Positions 16,916 to 24,091 of a DNA stretch of 53,298 bases are shown in pieces. Position 1 is the stretch's first letter; each line of letters begins with the position of its first letter. The translations under genes and the position numbers were made by a program. This DNA comes from JBJXDT01 sp046153505 (GTDB taxonomy: Bacteria > Pseudomonadota > Gammaproteobacteria > Burkholderiales > Methylophilaceae), in the NCBI GenBank assembly GCA_046153505.1, contig JBJXDT010000069.1:1-53298 (forward strand), read 5' to 3'. The notes under the pieces were generated by a model. That model saw only the letters and a list, made by a program, of their open reading frames with translations. It did not search any database and was not told the DNA's origin.

Positions 16916-17319
16916 TGGCTGAAACGCAAACGAATGAGCTTAACAGCTTAGCTAAAACCAAGGCAGCATCTGTACTTTCACTATTTACCAGTGGCGGCAC
17001 TCTGATTTGCTGCGCCTTGCCCGCCACGCTTGTGGGTTTAGGCGCTGGCGCAGCTATGTCCTCGCTTGTTAGCAATGTGCCGCAATTGGTGTGGTTTTCA
17101 GAGCACAAAATCGGTGTATTTCTTTTTGCCGCATTGATGCTTTTAGCCTCTGGGGGATTGCAATGGCATGCTCGTAGCATACCCTGCCCAACCGACCCAG
17201 CACTTGCAGCAACTTGTATGAAAACGCGCAAAACTTCATTCCGTGTTTATGTGGTTTCAGTTGCGATATTTTTAGTTGGCGGATTTTTTGCCTTTATTGC
17301 CCCCTTAATAATTGCTTAA
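16915..17319 (+). CDS. MerT-like inner-membrane metal transporter
   Basis: The 134-residue membrane protein has three predicted helices (about 20-48, 66-82 and 107-132). Helix 1 carries a vicinal Cys pair, LICCALP, followed by a Gly/Ala-rich turn, as in MerT (ACC...). The loop between helices 2 and 3 has CPTDPALAATC, matching the second Cys pair of MerT in position. The layout is therefore MerT's, though sequence identity looks low. In the Mer system MerT takes metal from MerP and imports it. Here no merA, merB or merR is adjacent, so import for use, or an unusual detoxification route, is possible. The gene overlaps its MerP-like partner by 1 nt and ends before a terminator. Confidence 0.75.
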   Translation: MAETQTNELNSLAKTKAASVLSLFTSGGTLICCALPATLVGLGAGAAMSSLVSNVPQLVWFSEHKIGVFLFAALMLLASGGLQWHARSIPCPTDPALAATCMKTRKTSFRVYVVSVAIFLVGGFFAFIAPLIIA

Positions 17320-17380
17320 TTTTTAATCATTAACTCAAGAACGCTACTGTTTCTATAAATGTAGAATTAACAGCCATAAA

Positions 17381-17405
17381 AAAGCCCGCAATTTGCGGGC
17401 TTTTT
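17381..17405. terminator. bidirectional terminator between the metal cassette and erpA
   Basis: GCCCGCA (17384-17390) pairs with TGCGGGC (17394-17400) around loop ATT, with an A tract before and a T tract after, so it can serve both convergent transcripts. Confidence 0.88.
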
Positions 17406-17417
17406 AACAAACAAAAC

Positions 17418-17783
17418 TTAAACTGAGAACGAACTACCGCAACCGCAAGTAGATGTCGCTTGCGGGTTACGAATCACAAATTGCGAACCTTGCAAGTTAT
17501 CTTGATAATCAATCTCAGCGCCCATCAAATATTGCAAGCTCATTGGATCTATCAGCAACGTGACGGTATCTTTCATTACTTGCGTGTCGTCTTCGTTTAC
17601 TTCTTCTTCAAACGTAAAGCCATATTGAAAGCCTGAGCAGCCACCACCGCTAACAAAAACACGTAGCTTGAGATCTGGGGAGCCTTCCTCTTCAATCAAC
17701 TCTTTCACTTTCTTTGCCGCATTATCCGTAAAAATTAATGGAGTGGGCATTGCTACTTCTGGCATATCAGTTAGTGTATTCAT
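17418..17783 (-). CDS. erpA: iron-sulfur cluster insertion protein ErpA
   Basis: ErpA is an A-type carrier that delivers Fe-S clusters to targets such as the isoprenoid enzymes IspG and IspH. The 121 residues show the three cluster-binding Cys: one in GGGCSGFQYGF (near 49) and two in STCGCGSSF at the C terminus. The N-terminal dozen residues are extra compared with E. coli ErpA. It follows the bactofilin gene by 34 nt in what looks like an argC operon, an order seen in other betaproteobacteria, and ends at a shared terminator. Confidence 0.93.
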   Translation of the reverse strand: MNTLTDMPEVAMPTPLIFTDNAAKKVKELIEEEGSPDLKLRVFVSGGGCSGFQYGFTFEEEVNEDDTQVMKDTVTLLIDPMSLQYLMGAEIDYQDNLQGSQFVIRNPQATSTCGCGSSFSV

Positions 17784-17817
17784 ATCGTTTCCTTTACTTC
17801 AATAATGTATTTGAACA

Positions 17818-18201
17818 TCAATCCATATCAATAGTTGCATTTTCTTCTAAATGCACTAATTTTCCATCAATCACTGCACCTGTATGCATCTCTAGCGATT
17901 TGTAGTGCAAATCTCCAGTAATGCGTGCTTTGGTTTGTAGTTCGATAAATTGGGCAGATTTTACAGGTCCTACCACGGTGCCATTCAATACAATTTTAGC
18001 CGCCGTCACCGAACCCTCAATGCGCCCATGTTCACTTAATATAATGGTGCTAGGCGAGCCTGGCTGTTCAAATACATTGCCACGAATCGTCCCATCTACA
18101 CGCAAACCGCCACTAAATACCATATCGCCATCAATGCGTGTTTCTGCACCCACTAGCGTATCAATGCGACTATCAATCTTGTTTGTTCGTTTAAAAAACA
18201 T
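17818..18201 (-). CDS. bactofilin family cytoskeletal protein
   Basis: Bactofilins polymerise into nucleotide-free filaments at the inner membrane and help organise cell-wall synthesis, shape or stalks. The 127-residue protein has the central right-handed beta-helix as short repeats (GDMVFSGGLRVDGTIRGNV, HGRIEGSVTAAKIVLNGTVVG, KARITGDLHYKSLEM) with flexible ends. The start at 18201 (MFFKRTN) is chosen because AGGA is spaced 8 nt from it; the in-frame ATG at 18210 directly abuts the same Shine-Dalgarno. The upstream gene encodes a coiled-coil membrane protein that could be its anchor, by context only. Confidence 0.88.
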   Translation of the reverse strand: MFFKRTNKIDSRIDTLVGAETRIDGDMVFSGGLRVDGTIRGNVFEQPGSPSTIILSEHGRIEGSVTAAKIVLNGTVVGPVKSAQFIELQTKARITGDLHYKSLEMHTGAVIDGKLVHLEENATIDMD

Positions 18202-18232
18202 AAATTCCATCCTGCTTATTTTAGCGAAACCG

Positions 18233-18601
18233 CTATTTTGGTTTTTTACCTAACATATTTTTGTAAAAAAATAAGTCCGCTTTTGTCTTAAGGCTCTCAT
18301 CTTGAACGCTTGCGAGCTCTTTGGCAAGATTATTATTCGTGGCTAGCTCAACTTGTAACTCACGCTGGGCACCTATTAGTTTGGCTTCTAACTCTTTATT
18401 TTCAAGTGTTTTTTGCCTTAAATTTTCGCGTACCGTTTCAATATCGTCGCGATGAAGCATCCAATATGCTAGGCCAAAGCCTAGTGCCACAAACATAAGC
18501 GCTAATAGCCATTGAAAATACCATGGCCGATGCGAGCGCACAGCTACGTTTTTAGCGGTAAGGCCAAAGTGACGGCGAACTCTGCGACGAACTGGCTGCA
18601 T
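18233..18601 (-). CDS. single-pass membrane protein with coiled coil (DUF6776-like)
   Basis: The 122-residue product has a short basic cytoplasmic N terminus (RRRVRRHFG), one membrane helix (about 34-54) and then a heptad-rich coiled coil (about 60-110) ending in KNMLGKKPK. This matches the layout of DUF6776 proteins, whose function is unknown. Its ATG overlaps the argC stop (TAATG), so it is translationally coupled to argC. It precedes a bactofilin gene by 31 nt. A link between the coiled coil and bactofilin filaments is a hypothesis from position. A longer in-frame start inside argC is unlikely. Confidence 0.75.
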   Translation of the reverse strand: MQPVRRRVRRHFGLTAKNVAVRSHRPWYFQWLLALMFVALGFGLAYWMLHRDDIETVRENLRQKTLENKELEAKLIGAQRELQVELATNNNLAKELASVQDESLKTKADLFFYKNMLGKKPK

Positions 18602-19650
18602 TACGGTAACAACGGCACTACACACAAGCCGCTATTTTCCTCTAATCCAAACATAATATTCATATTTTGCACAGCTTGTCCTGCAGCCCCTTTTACCAAG
18701 TTATCTTGCACCACCAACACAGTCAAATAACCTTCCATTTGCTTGTGCAATGCAATTCGCAAATGGTTAGAACCCCGGGTTGAACGAGTTTCTGGCAAAC
18801 TGCCAGCAGGCATAACATCCACAAACTGCTCCTTTGCGTAACGCTTCTCATACAACGCTTGCACCTGAGTAAGTTCAACATTTGACGATAATTTTACGTA
18901 AATTGTCGATAACATACCCCGAATCATCGGAATTAAATGTGGCGTAAAAATAAAATCAAGCTTCGTGCCCGCCAATTGCATTAATTGTGCGTGAATTTCA
19001 GGATGATGCCGATGCCCTGCTACACCGTATGCTTTCATATTATCGCTGGCCTCCGCAAATAAGGTCGCAACTTCAGCCTTTCTACCAGCACCTGAAACTC
19101 CAGACTTTGAATCTGAAATAATAGGCACCGAGAAATCGATTAAGCTCTTCTCCAATAGAGGTGCCAAACCCAATAATACCGTCGTCGGGTAACAACCTGG
19201 GTTACCAATAACGTTAGCAAATTTGATTTTTTCCCGATTAAGCTCAGGAATGCCATACACTGCATTTTTAAGAATTTCTGGGCAAACATGTGGCAGTTTG
19301 TACCATTTTTCAAATGTATCAGTATCTTGCAATCTAAAATCCGCTGCTAAGTCAATTAGTTTAACCCCTGCATTTAGCAAAGCTTTTGCCTGACTCATTG
19401 CCACACCGTGCGGCGTTGCAAAAAACACCACATCACATTGAGTCAAATCAACAGTCGCAGGATCGCTAAACGTCAAATCAACAAAATCTCGTAAACTTGG
19501 AAACATCTCAGCGATTTTCATACCTGCTTCGCCACGAGAAGTCACCGCAACAATTTCTGAATAAGGATGAATTGCGAGCAAACGTAACAGCTCAACACCG
19601 GTATAACCTGTGCCGCCGACAATGCCAATTTTTAATTTTTTACTTGCCAT
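18601..19650 (-). CDS. argC: N-acetyl-gamma-glutamyl-phosphate reductase
   Basis: ArgC reduces N-acetylglutamyl phosphate to the semialdehyde, the third step of arginine synthesis, with NADPH. From the ATG at 19650 it has 349 residues. It shows the nucleotide-binding GIVGGTGYTGVELLRLL, the catalytic Cys in GNPGCYPTTVLLGL (near 150), SKSGVSGAGRKAE and the catalytic His region GHRHHPEI. A TTG further upstream is in frame but adds residues that are not family-like. argH, the last enzyme of the pathway, lies separately at 42873-44285. The gene starts an apparent operon with the coiled-coil protein, bactofilin and erpA. Confidence 0.95.
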   Translation of the reverse strand: MASKKLKIGIVGGTGYTGVELLRLLAIHPYSEIVAVTSRGEAGMKIAEMFPSLRDFVDLTFSDPATVDLTQCDVVFFATPHGVAMSQAKALLNAGVKLIDLAADFRLQDTDTFEKWYKLPHVCPEILKNAVYGIPELNREKIKFANVIGNPGCYPTTVLLGLAPLLEKSLIDFSVPIISDSKSGVSGAGRKAEVATLFAEASDNMKAYGVAGHRHHPEIHAQLMQLAGTKLDFIFTPHLIPMIRGMLSTIYVKLSSNVELTQVQALYEKRYAKEQFVDVMPAGSLPETRSTRGSNHLRIALHKQMEGYLTVLVVQDNLVKGAAGQAVQNMNIMFGLEENSGLCVVPLLP

Positions 19651-19686
19651 ATACTTGATGATAACAAAATTTACTATAACCAAAAC

Positions 19687-19713
19687 AAAAAAGGCCGCAA
19701 TAGCGACCTTTTT
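19687..19713 (-). terminator. terminator after rpsI
   Basis: On the minus strand GGTCGC (19703-19708) pairs with GCGGCC (19693-19698), with one G-U pair, around a short loop and followed by a T tract. It separates the rplM-rpsI operon from argC. Confidence 0.8.
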
Positions 19714-19734
19714 ACAATCTTGACGCTTAAAAAA

Positions 19735-20127
19735 TTAGCGTTTAGAGAATTGTTTACGACGACGCGCTTTGCGTAAACCCACTTTTTTACGTTCTACTTC
19801 ACGCGCATCACGTGTTACAAAGCCAGCTTGTGATAATGCGCTTTTCAAAGCTGCATCATAATCAATCAAAGCACGTGTAATACCGTGACGAACTGCTCCA
19901 GCTTGACCTGATTCACCACCACCAATCACGTTTACCATAATGTCAAAACTGGCTGTGTTGTTGGTCAATTCTAAAGGTTGACGCAAAATCATGCGTGAAG
20001 TTACGCGTGAGAAATATTCGTCTGCCGGCTTATCGTTTACCACGATATTACCTTTACCAGATTTTAAAAATACGCGCGCTACTGAACTTTTGCGGCGGCC
20101 TGTACCATAATTGTATTTACCGATCAT
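19735..20127 (-). CDS. rpsI: 30S ribosomal protein S9
   Basis: S9 lies in the 30S head and its C-terminal tail reaches the P-site tRNA. The 130 residues are standard: YGTGRRKSSVARVFL at the start, GGGESGQAGAVRHGI in the middle and the basic tail ending in the conserved SKR (KARRRKQFSKR). It follows rplM by 11 nt, as in most bacteria. Confidence 0.98.
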   Translation of the reverse strand: MIGKYNYGTGRRKSSVARVFLKSGKGNIVVNDKPADEYFSRVTSRMILRQPLELTNNTASFDIMVNVIGGGESGQAGAVRHGITRALIDYDAALKSALSQAGFVTRDAREVERKKVGLRKARRRKQFSKR

Positions 20128-20138
20128 GAGTCTTATCC

Positions 20139-20567
20139 TTAAATCGTCAACGCTTGAGGTTGCTGCGCTGTATGCTCATGCTTATCACCTGCATACACTT
20201 TTAATTTTTTCGCCATTGCATAACCCAATGGACCTTTTGGCAACATGCCTTTTACCGCTTTTTCTAATGCACGACCTGGAAACTTATCTTGCATTTTTGA
20301 AAATGTTGTCGTGCTAATACCACCTGGGTAACCTGAGTGGCTGTGGTATAACTTACCGTTAGCCTTTTCACCAGTTACTTTAATTTTGTCCGCGTTAATT
20401 ACTACAATATAGTCACCAGTATCACAATGCGGTGTATAAATTGTTTTATGTTTGCCACGTAAACGGTGCGCGCATGCGCTTGCCAAACGACCTAGTACAA
20501 GGTCAGTGCCGTCGATTACGAACCAATCGCGCTTTACTTCATGTGCTTTTGCTGAAAAAGTTTTCAT
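20139..20567 (-). CDS. rplM: 50S ribosomal protein L13
   Basis: L13 is an early-assembly 50S protein. The 142 residues are the standard length with the family signatures DGTDLVLGRLASACAHRLRGK near residue 20, GDYIVVINADKI and the C-terminal KMQDKFPGRALEKAVKGMLPKG. It is the first gene of the rplM-rpsI operon behind a strong promoter with a short leader. It is divergent from the FimV-like gene across about 240 nt. Confidence 0.98.
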   Translation of the reverse strand: MKTFSAKAHEVKRDWFVIDGTDLVLGRLASACAHRLRGKHKTIYTPHCDTGDYIVVINADKIKVTGEKANGKLYHSHSGYPGGISTTTFSKMQDKFPGRALEKAVKGMLPKGPLGYAMAKKLKVYAGDKHEHTAQQPQALTI

Positions 20568-20611
20568 ATCAAACTACCAATAATTAGTGCTATTTAAATT
20601 CAAGAGGGCGG

Positions 20612-20641
20612 ATTATATGCTTTTGCGGGTGAACATGTCAA
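20612..20641 (-). promoter_or_regulatory. rplM-rpsI promoter
   Basis: On the minus strand a perfect TTGACA (20636-20641), an 18-nt spacer and a perfect TATAAT (20612-20617) are followed by the GC-rich CCGCCC. The leader to the rplM ATG is about 37 nt. Confidence 0.85.
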
Positions 20642-20809
20642 ACAAATTAAGTATGCTATTGCATGTTTTTAAAATAAGGGTGATTATTACATTTAGAATT
20701 CTTCTATACTAACTGGCATGCCATTTGCTTAATAAAATTATACATATACAAAATAGTGGGTTACAAACTGATTATTTATTGTAAAAAATATTTGGCTAGG
20801 AAAATGAAT

Positions 20810-22651
20810 ATGCAAAACAACTTAAAACTTAAGCGTGCTGTGGCTATTGCCCTTGGTGTGTTGGCTTTGGGTTTTCAACAACAAGCGTTGGCAATTGGCT
20901 TAGGCGATATCAGCGTTCAGTCGCATCTTGGGCAAGCGTTTCGTGCAAAAGTAAAAGTCTTAAGCGCAAGCGATTTAAAGTTAGAAGATGCAAATGGTTC
21001 AACCTGCTTTAAATTGGGTACAAACGAAGACGGCAACACATTAACTGGTGTAAATTTTAAGCTTAGTGCCATTGCAAATGATGAAGCCACTCTGACGCTT
21101 TCAACCTCACAAGTTGTAAATGAGCCAATTTTAAATTTAGCCATCGTCACTGAATGTGGTAGTGCCGTGCGTCGTGATTATGTTGTGCTTTTAGATCCAG
21201 TATTCAATGCAGAATCTGAAAAAATAACTGACGAAGCAACAATTCCTGTAGCCGAAACAACCGTTACAAAGGTTCAAAAATCTACTAAAAAACAACGTAA
21301 ATTGTCTGATACTGATACCAATTCTAGTCCTGTTAAAAAAAATCGTAATAGCAAAAAATTTATTAAAAACAATTCATTATCTACCAGTGATAATTCAAAT
21401 ATTGTATTACACGTGCCTGGTGGCAATGAAGCTAATAGTAACCATACAACGGAAAAGAGTTTACAAAAATCGAACCAGCCACGACTTTCCATTTCAGGTG
21501 GAGACGCTAGCGATGCTCCTTTGATTACAAACAAATTGCGCCTAGATAAACAACTCACTTTTACACCAGACCCAAACGCGCAAGCCCCTGTGGTTGATGC
21601 CGACTTAGAAGATGAAATGACTGCGATGAATAACCGGCTAGCGCATCTTTCGGCACAAGTGTCTATGCTACAAAACCGCAATTTATCACTTGAGTCTGAA
21701 AATAAATTAAAAGCACAAGAAATTGCTGAAGTAAAAGTATCCGAGAATAAATTTCGCTGGATTGGTTATGCTTTAGGCGGTGCTTTGTTATTAGTGAGCT
21801 GGCAACTTCTCAGAAAATGGTGGTGGCGCCGTGAATACGAAAAACAAATGGCAGAAATTGAGGCGGTTAAACCAATCCAAAATACGGCTGAAGATGACTT
21901 TACTCTTGATAGCCAAGATGAACATGTAGATGACAAATCGCGTCAAAATTTAAACAGCGCTGTCGATAAATCGTCAAAAGAGCAGGCTGAATTTGAGCCA
22001 TTGGAAAATGATAAGCAACCAATCGTCATTGACGAAAACGCTTATGATTTGTCTATTTTAGACCACGCCGACGTATTTTTGTCACATGGTCGCACGTCCT
22101 TAGCAATTCAACTTTTGCAAAATCACTTGTTAGACCATCCAAAACAATCTATCACCATTTGGCTTTTCTTGCTTGATTTGCTTGCTAAAGAGAATTTACA
22201 AGCCGTTTATGAGCAAACTGCGCTTGAATGTAAAGAACATTTTAATATCAAGATTGCTGATTTTGCGAAGGGCGACAAAACCTCAAACCATAACTTAGAG
22301 TCTTTCCCACATTTAGCTGAAGGTTTAGAGCAGGTATGGGGCACGCCAGCATCAGTAGTGTATTTAGATGATTTAATTTATAACAATCGTTTAGAGCCAC
22401 GCGCCGGCTTAGATAAAAATCTCATTGAAGAGTTGCTTTTACTGAAATCCATTGCGCAGGAAAATGTTAATTCGGCTGAAGTGATTCAGTTAGATGAGAA
22501 AAAAGTTGCGATGCAAGAACAGAAGGAAGCATTGGTGGCTGCAAAAAAGGCGGAAAAGCTGCAAAAGATGGATGAAGCTTTCACGCAAGAGCAAGCCAAA
22601 GCCAAAGCAGGTGAAAAGCTATACGAATTTAACTTGGTGGAATGGAAGTAA
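20810..22651 (+). CDS. FimV-like peptidoglycan-associated membrane protein
   Basis: The 613-residue product has a signal peptide (ending QQALA) followed by the FimV-type N-terminal block IGLGDISVQSHLGQAFRAKV, then a Ser/Asn/Lys-rich linker, a coiled coil (about 265-315) and one membrane helix (about 317-334). A charged cytoplasmic region ends in a helical C-terminal domain (from about 420). In Pseudomonas FimV supports type IV pilus assembly and cAMP signalling. AGGA is 8 nt from the ATG at 20810 and only 2 nt from the in-frame ATG at 20804, so 20810 is preferred. The C-terminal domain is shared with the protein at 41534-42865. No pilus genes are adjacent. Confidence 0.8.
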   Translation: MQNNLKLKRAVAIALGVLALGFQQQALAIGLGDISVQSHLGQAFRAKVKVLSASDLKLEDANGSTCFKLGTNEDGNTLTGVNFKLSAIANDEATLTLSTSQVVNEPILNLAIVTECGSAVRRDYVVLLDPVFNAESEKITDEATIPVAETTVTKVQKSTKKQRKLSDTDTNSSPVKKNRNSKKFIKNNSLSTSDNSNIVLHVPGGNEANSNHTTEKSLQKSNQPRLSISGGDASDAPLITNKLRLDKQLTFTPDPNAQAPVVDADLEDEMTAMNNRLAHLSAQVSMLQNRNLSLESENKLKAQEIAEVKVSENKFRWIGYALGGALLLVSWQLLRKWWWRREYEKQMAEIEAVKPIQNTAEDDFTLDSQDEHVDDKSRQNLNSAVDKSSKEQAEFEPLENDKQPIVIDENAYDLSILDHADVFLSHGRTSLAIQLLQNHLLDHPKQSITIWLFLLDLLAKENLQAVYEQTALECKEHFNIKIADFAKGDKTSNHNLESFPHLAEGLEQVWGTPASVVYLDDLIYNNRLEPRAGLDKNLIEELLLLKSIAQENVNSAEVIQLDEKKVAMQEQKEALVAAKKAEKLQKMDEAFTQEQAKAKAGEKLYEFNLVEWK

Positions 22652-22670
22652 ATAGGTGGAATGAAACTAA

Positions 22671-23552
22671 TTAGATTTTGTTGATTAGATAATACTCAAC
22701 GACTAAACCTACAAATATCACAAATCCAATCCAATTGTTGTGCAAAAACGCATTAAAGCAATCAGCTTTAATGCGTTTTTTTATTCTATCATATTGCCCC
22801 AAAGCCAGCCCTGATGCAGACCCCAATCCAATGTAATATGCAGCGCCAAAACTCAACACGCTACCCACATAAAACAAAATACTTATCATAGCCACATAGC
22901 TCAACATAATAGCAAGCACATCATTTTTGCCAAAAAATAGCGCCGAAGAGTGAATGCCAATTTTGATATCATCATCCCTATCCACCATTGCATATTGTGT
23001 ATCGTAAGCCACGGCCCAAAGCACATTTGCCGCAAGCATCCACCAAGCCATTGGCGGAATATAATCGTTCATGGCACTAAATGCCATGGGAATGCCAAAA
23101 CCAAATGCTACGCCCAAATAGGCCTGAGGAATGACAAAGAATCGCTTAGTTAGTGGGTATGTAGCAGCCAAAAATAACGCGGCTACCGATAGCAAAATTG
23201 TGGTTTTGTTCATTAAACAGACTAATAAGAACGCCACTAAACATAGGCACGCAGCCAATAAATACGCCTCTTTTACACTCACCTCCCCCGTTGCCAATGG
23301 GCGATTTTTTGTGCGCTCTACCAAGCCATCATATTTGCAATCAGCAATATCATTCATTACGCAACCTGCACTGCGCATCAGCACAGTACCCGTCACAAAA
23401 ATCAGTACGAGAATCCAATCAGGTTTGCCACGGGCAGCTATTAACAAGGCCCACAAGGTTGGCCACAATAACAGCAAAATACCGATTGGTTTATCTAAAC
23501 GCATTAAGCGCTCATATGCATCCAATTTTTTGGCCAAGTCTTCGATATTCAT
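22671..23552 (-). CDS. ubiA: 4-hydroxybenzoate octaprenyltransferase
   Basis: UbiA is the membrane enzyme that attaches the polyprenyl chain to 4-hydroxybenzoate in ubiquinone synthesis. The 293 residues contain about nine membrane helices and both Asp-rich motifs that bind Mg-diphosphate: NDIADCKYD (near 68) and the second site DTQYAMVDRDDD (near 190). It overlaps ubiC by 4 nt (ATGA), so the two steps are co-translated. The codons for RIKADCFNAFLHN near the C terminus form a 16-bp perfect hairpin with T tracts on both strands. Confidence 0.96.
   Translation of the reverse strand: MNIEDLAKKLDAYERLMRLDKPIGILLLLWPTLWALLIAARGKPDWILVLIFVTGTVLMRSAGCVMNDIADCKYDGLVERTKNRPLATGEVSVKEAYLLAACLCLVAFLLVCLMNKTTILLSVAALFLAATYPLTKRFFVIPQAYLGVAFGFGIPMAFSAMNDYIPPMAWWMLAANVLWAVAYDTQYAMVDRDDDIKIGIHSSALFFGKNDVLAIMLSYVAMISILFYVGSVLSFGAAYYIGLGSASGLALGQYDRIKKRIKADCFNAFLHNNWIGFVIFVGLVVEYYLINKI
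22744..22782 (+). terminator. terminator-like hairpin inside ubiA, probably for the FimV-like gene
   Basis: A 16-bp perfect inverted repeat (22744-22759 with 22765-22780, loop AATCA) is followed on the plus strand by a T tract reaching 22782. It lies about 95 nt after the stop of the FimV-like gene and within the coding region of the convergent ubiA. On the minus strand it also ends in five T residues. Confidence 0.7.
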
Positions 23553-24088
23553 TTTAAAATTTGTGGCAAAAATACTTCAGTGACTAGGATTTTAGCGCGT
23601 TTTAATTGAAACACAGAGCGACGCGCCCATAGCATTTTAGGTTGAATATCGAAATGCCCTGCGACTTGCATGGAGATTGGGTGCTGGCGTGATAGTTTTT
23701 TGTATTCTAAGGGCGAGCGCTTGACTTTAGGATTTGCAAATAAAGTAGCGCCTAGCGGCTTATTGCCAAGCCTGCCGAGCTTATTCCATGCCCCTTTCAG
23801 CGCACTTCTCGGAAGCACACTATGCGCGAAAACAACGGGCTGATGATTACCCAGCAGCAACACATCACGAATCAGCGCATGTTGATTTGGCTTAAGCTTC
23901 AATAAACCTTCCTCTTCCTTCGAAGGCTTGGCGTTTGTTAAACGTATTTTTTTCACCAAAAAATCTGAATAACGCTGCTGTAAACGCGCGGTTAGAGAAC
24001 CATTGTCAATCAGCCAATGTCGATATTGCTGGCTAAACATTGGTTTTTTTAGCCATTTTTTTCGATGTGAAATGTGTTTAATTTTCAT
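23549..24088 (-). CDS. ubiC: chorismate lyase
   Basis: UbiC converts chorismate to 4-hydroxybenzoate and pyruvate, the first committed step of ubiquinone synthesis. The 179-residue protein has the family features RDVLLLGNHQPVVFAHSVLP with the central Arg, the LGRLGNKPLGATLF motif and a C-terminal WARRSVF segment ahead of the conserved acidic residue in VTEVFLP. The N terminus is Lys-rich. It sits 3 nt after recG and overlaps ubiA by 4 nt. Confidence 0.92.
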   Translation of the reverse strand: MKIKHISHRKKWLKKPMFSQQYRHWLIDNGSLTARLQQRYSDFLVKKIRLTNAKPSKEEEGLLKLKPNQHALIRDVLLLGNHQPVVFAHSVLPRSALKGAWNKLGRLGNKPLGATLFANPKVKRSPLEYKKLSRQHPISMQVAGHFDIQPKMLWARRSVFQLKRAKILVTEVFLPQILK

Positions 24089-24091
24089 TGT

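Noticed and set aside
15459..17319. Calling the cassette a mercury-resistance operon
   Set aside because: There is no merA, merB or merR, and MerP/MerT-like folds also occur with other metals; only likeness to MerP and MerT can be claimed.
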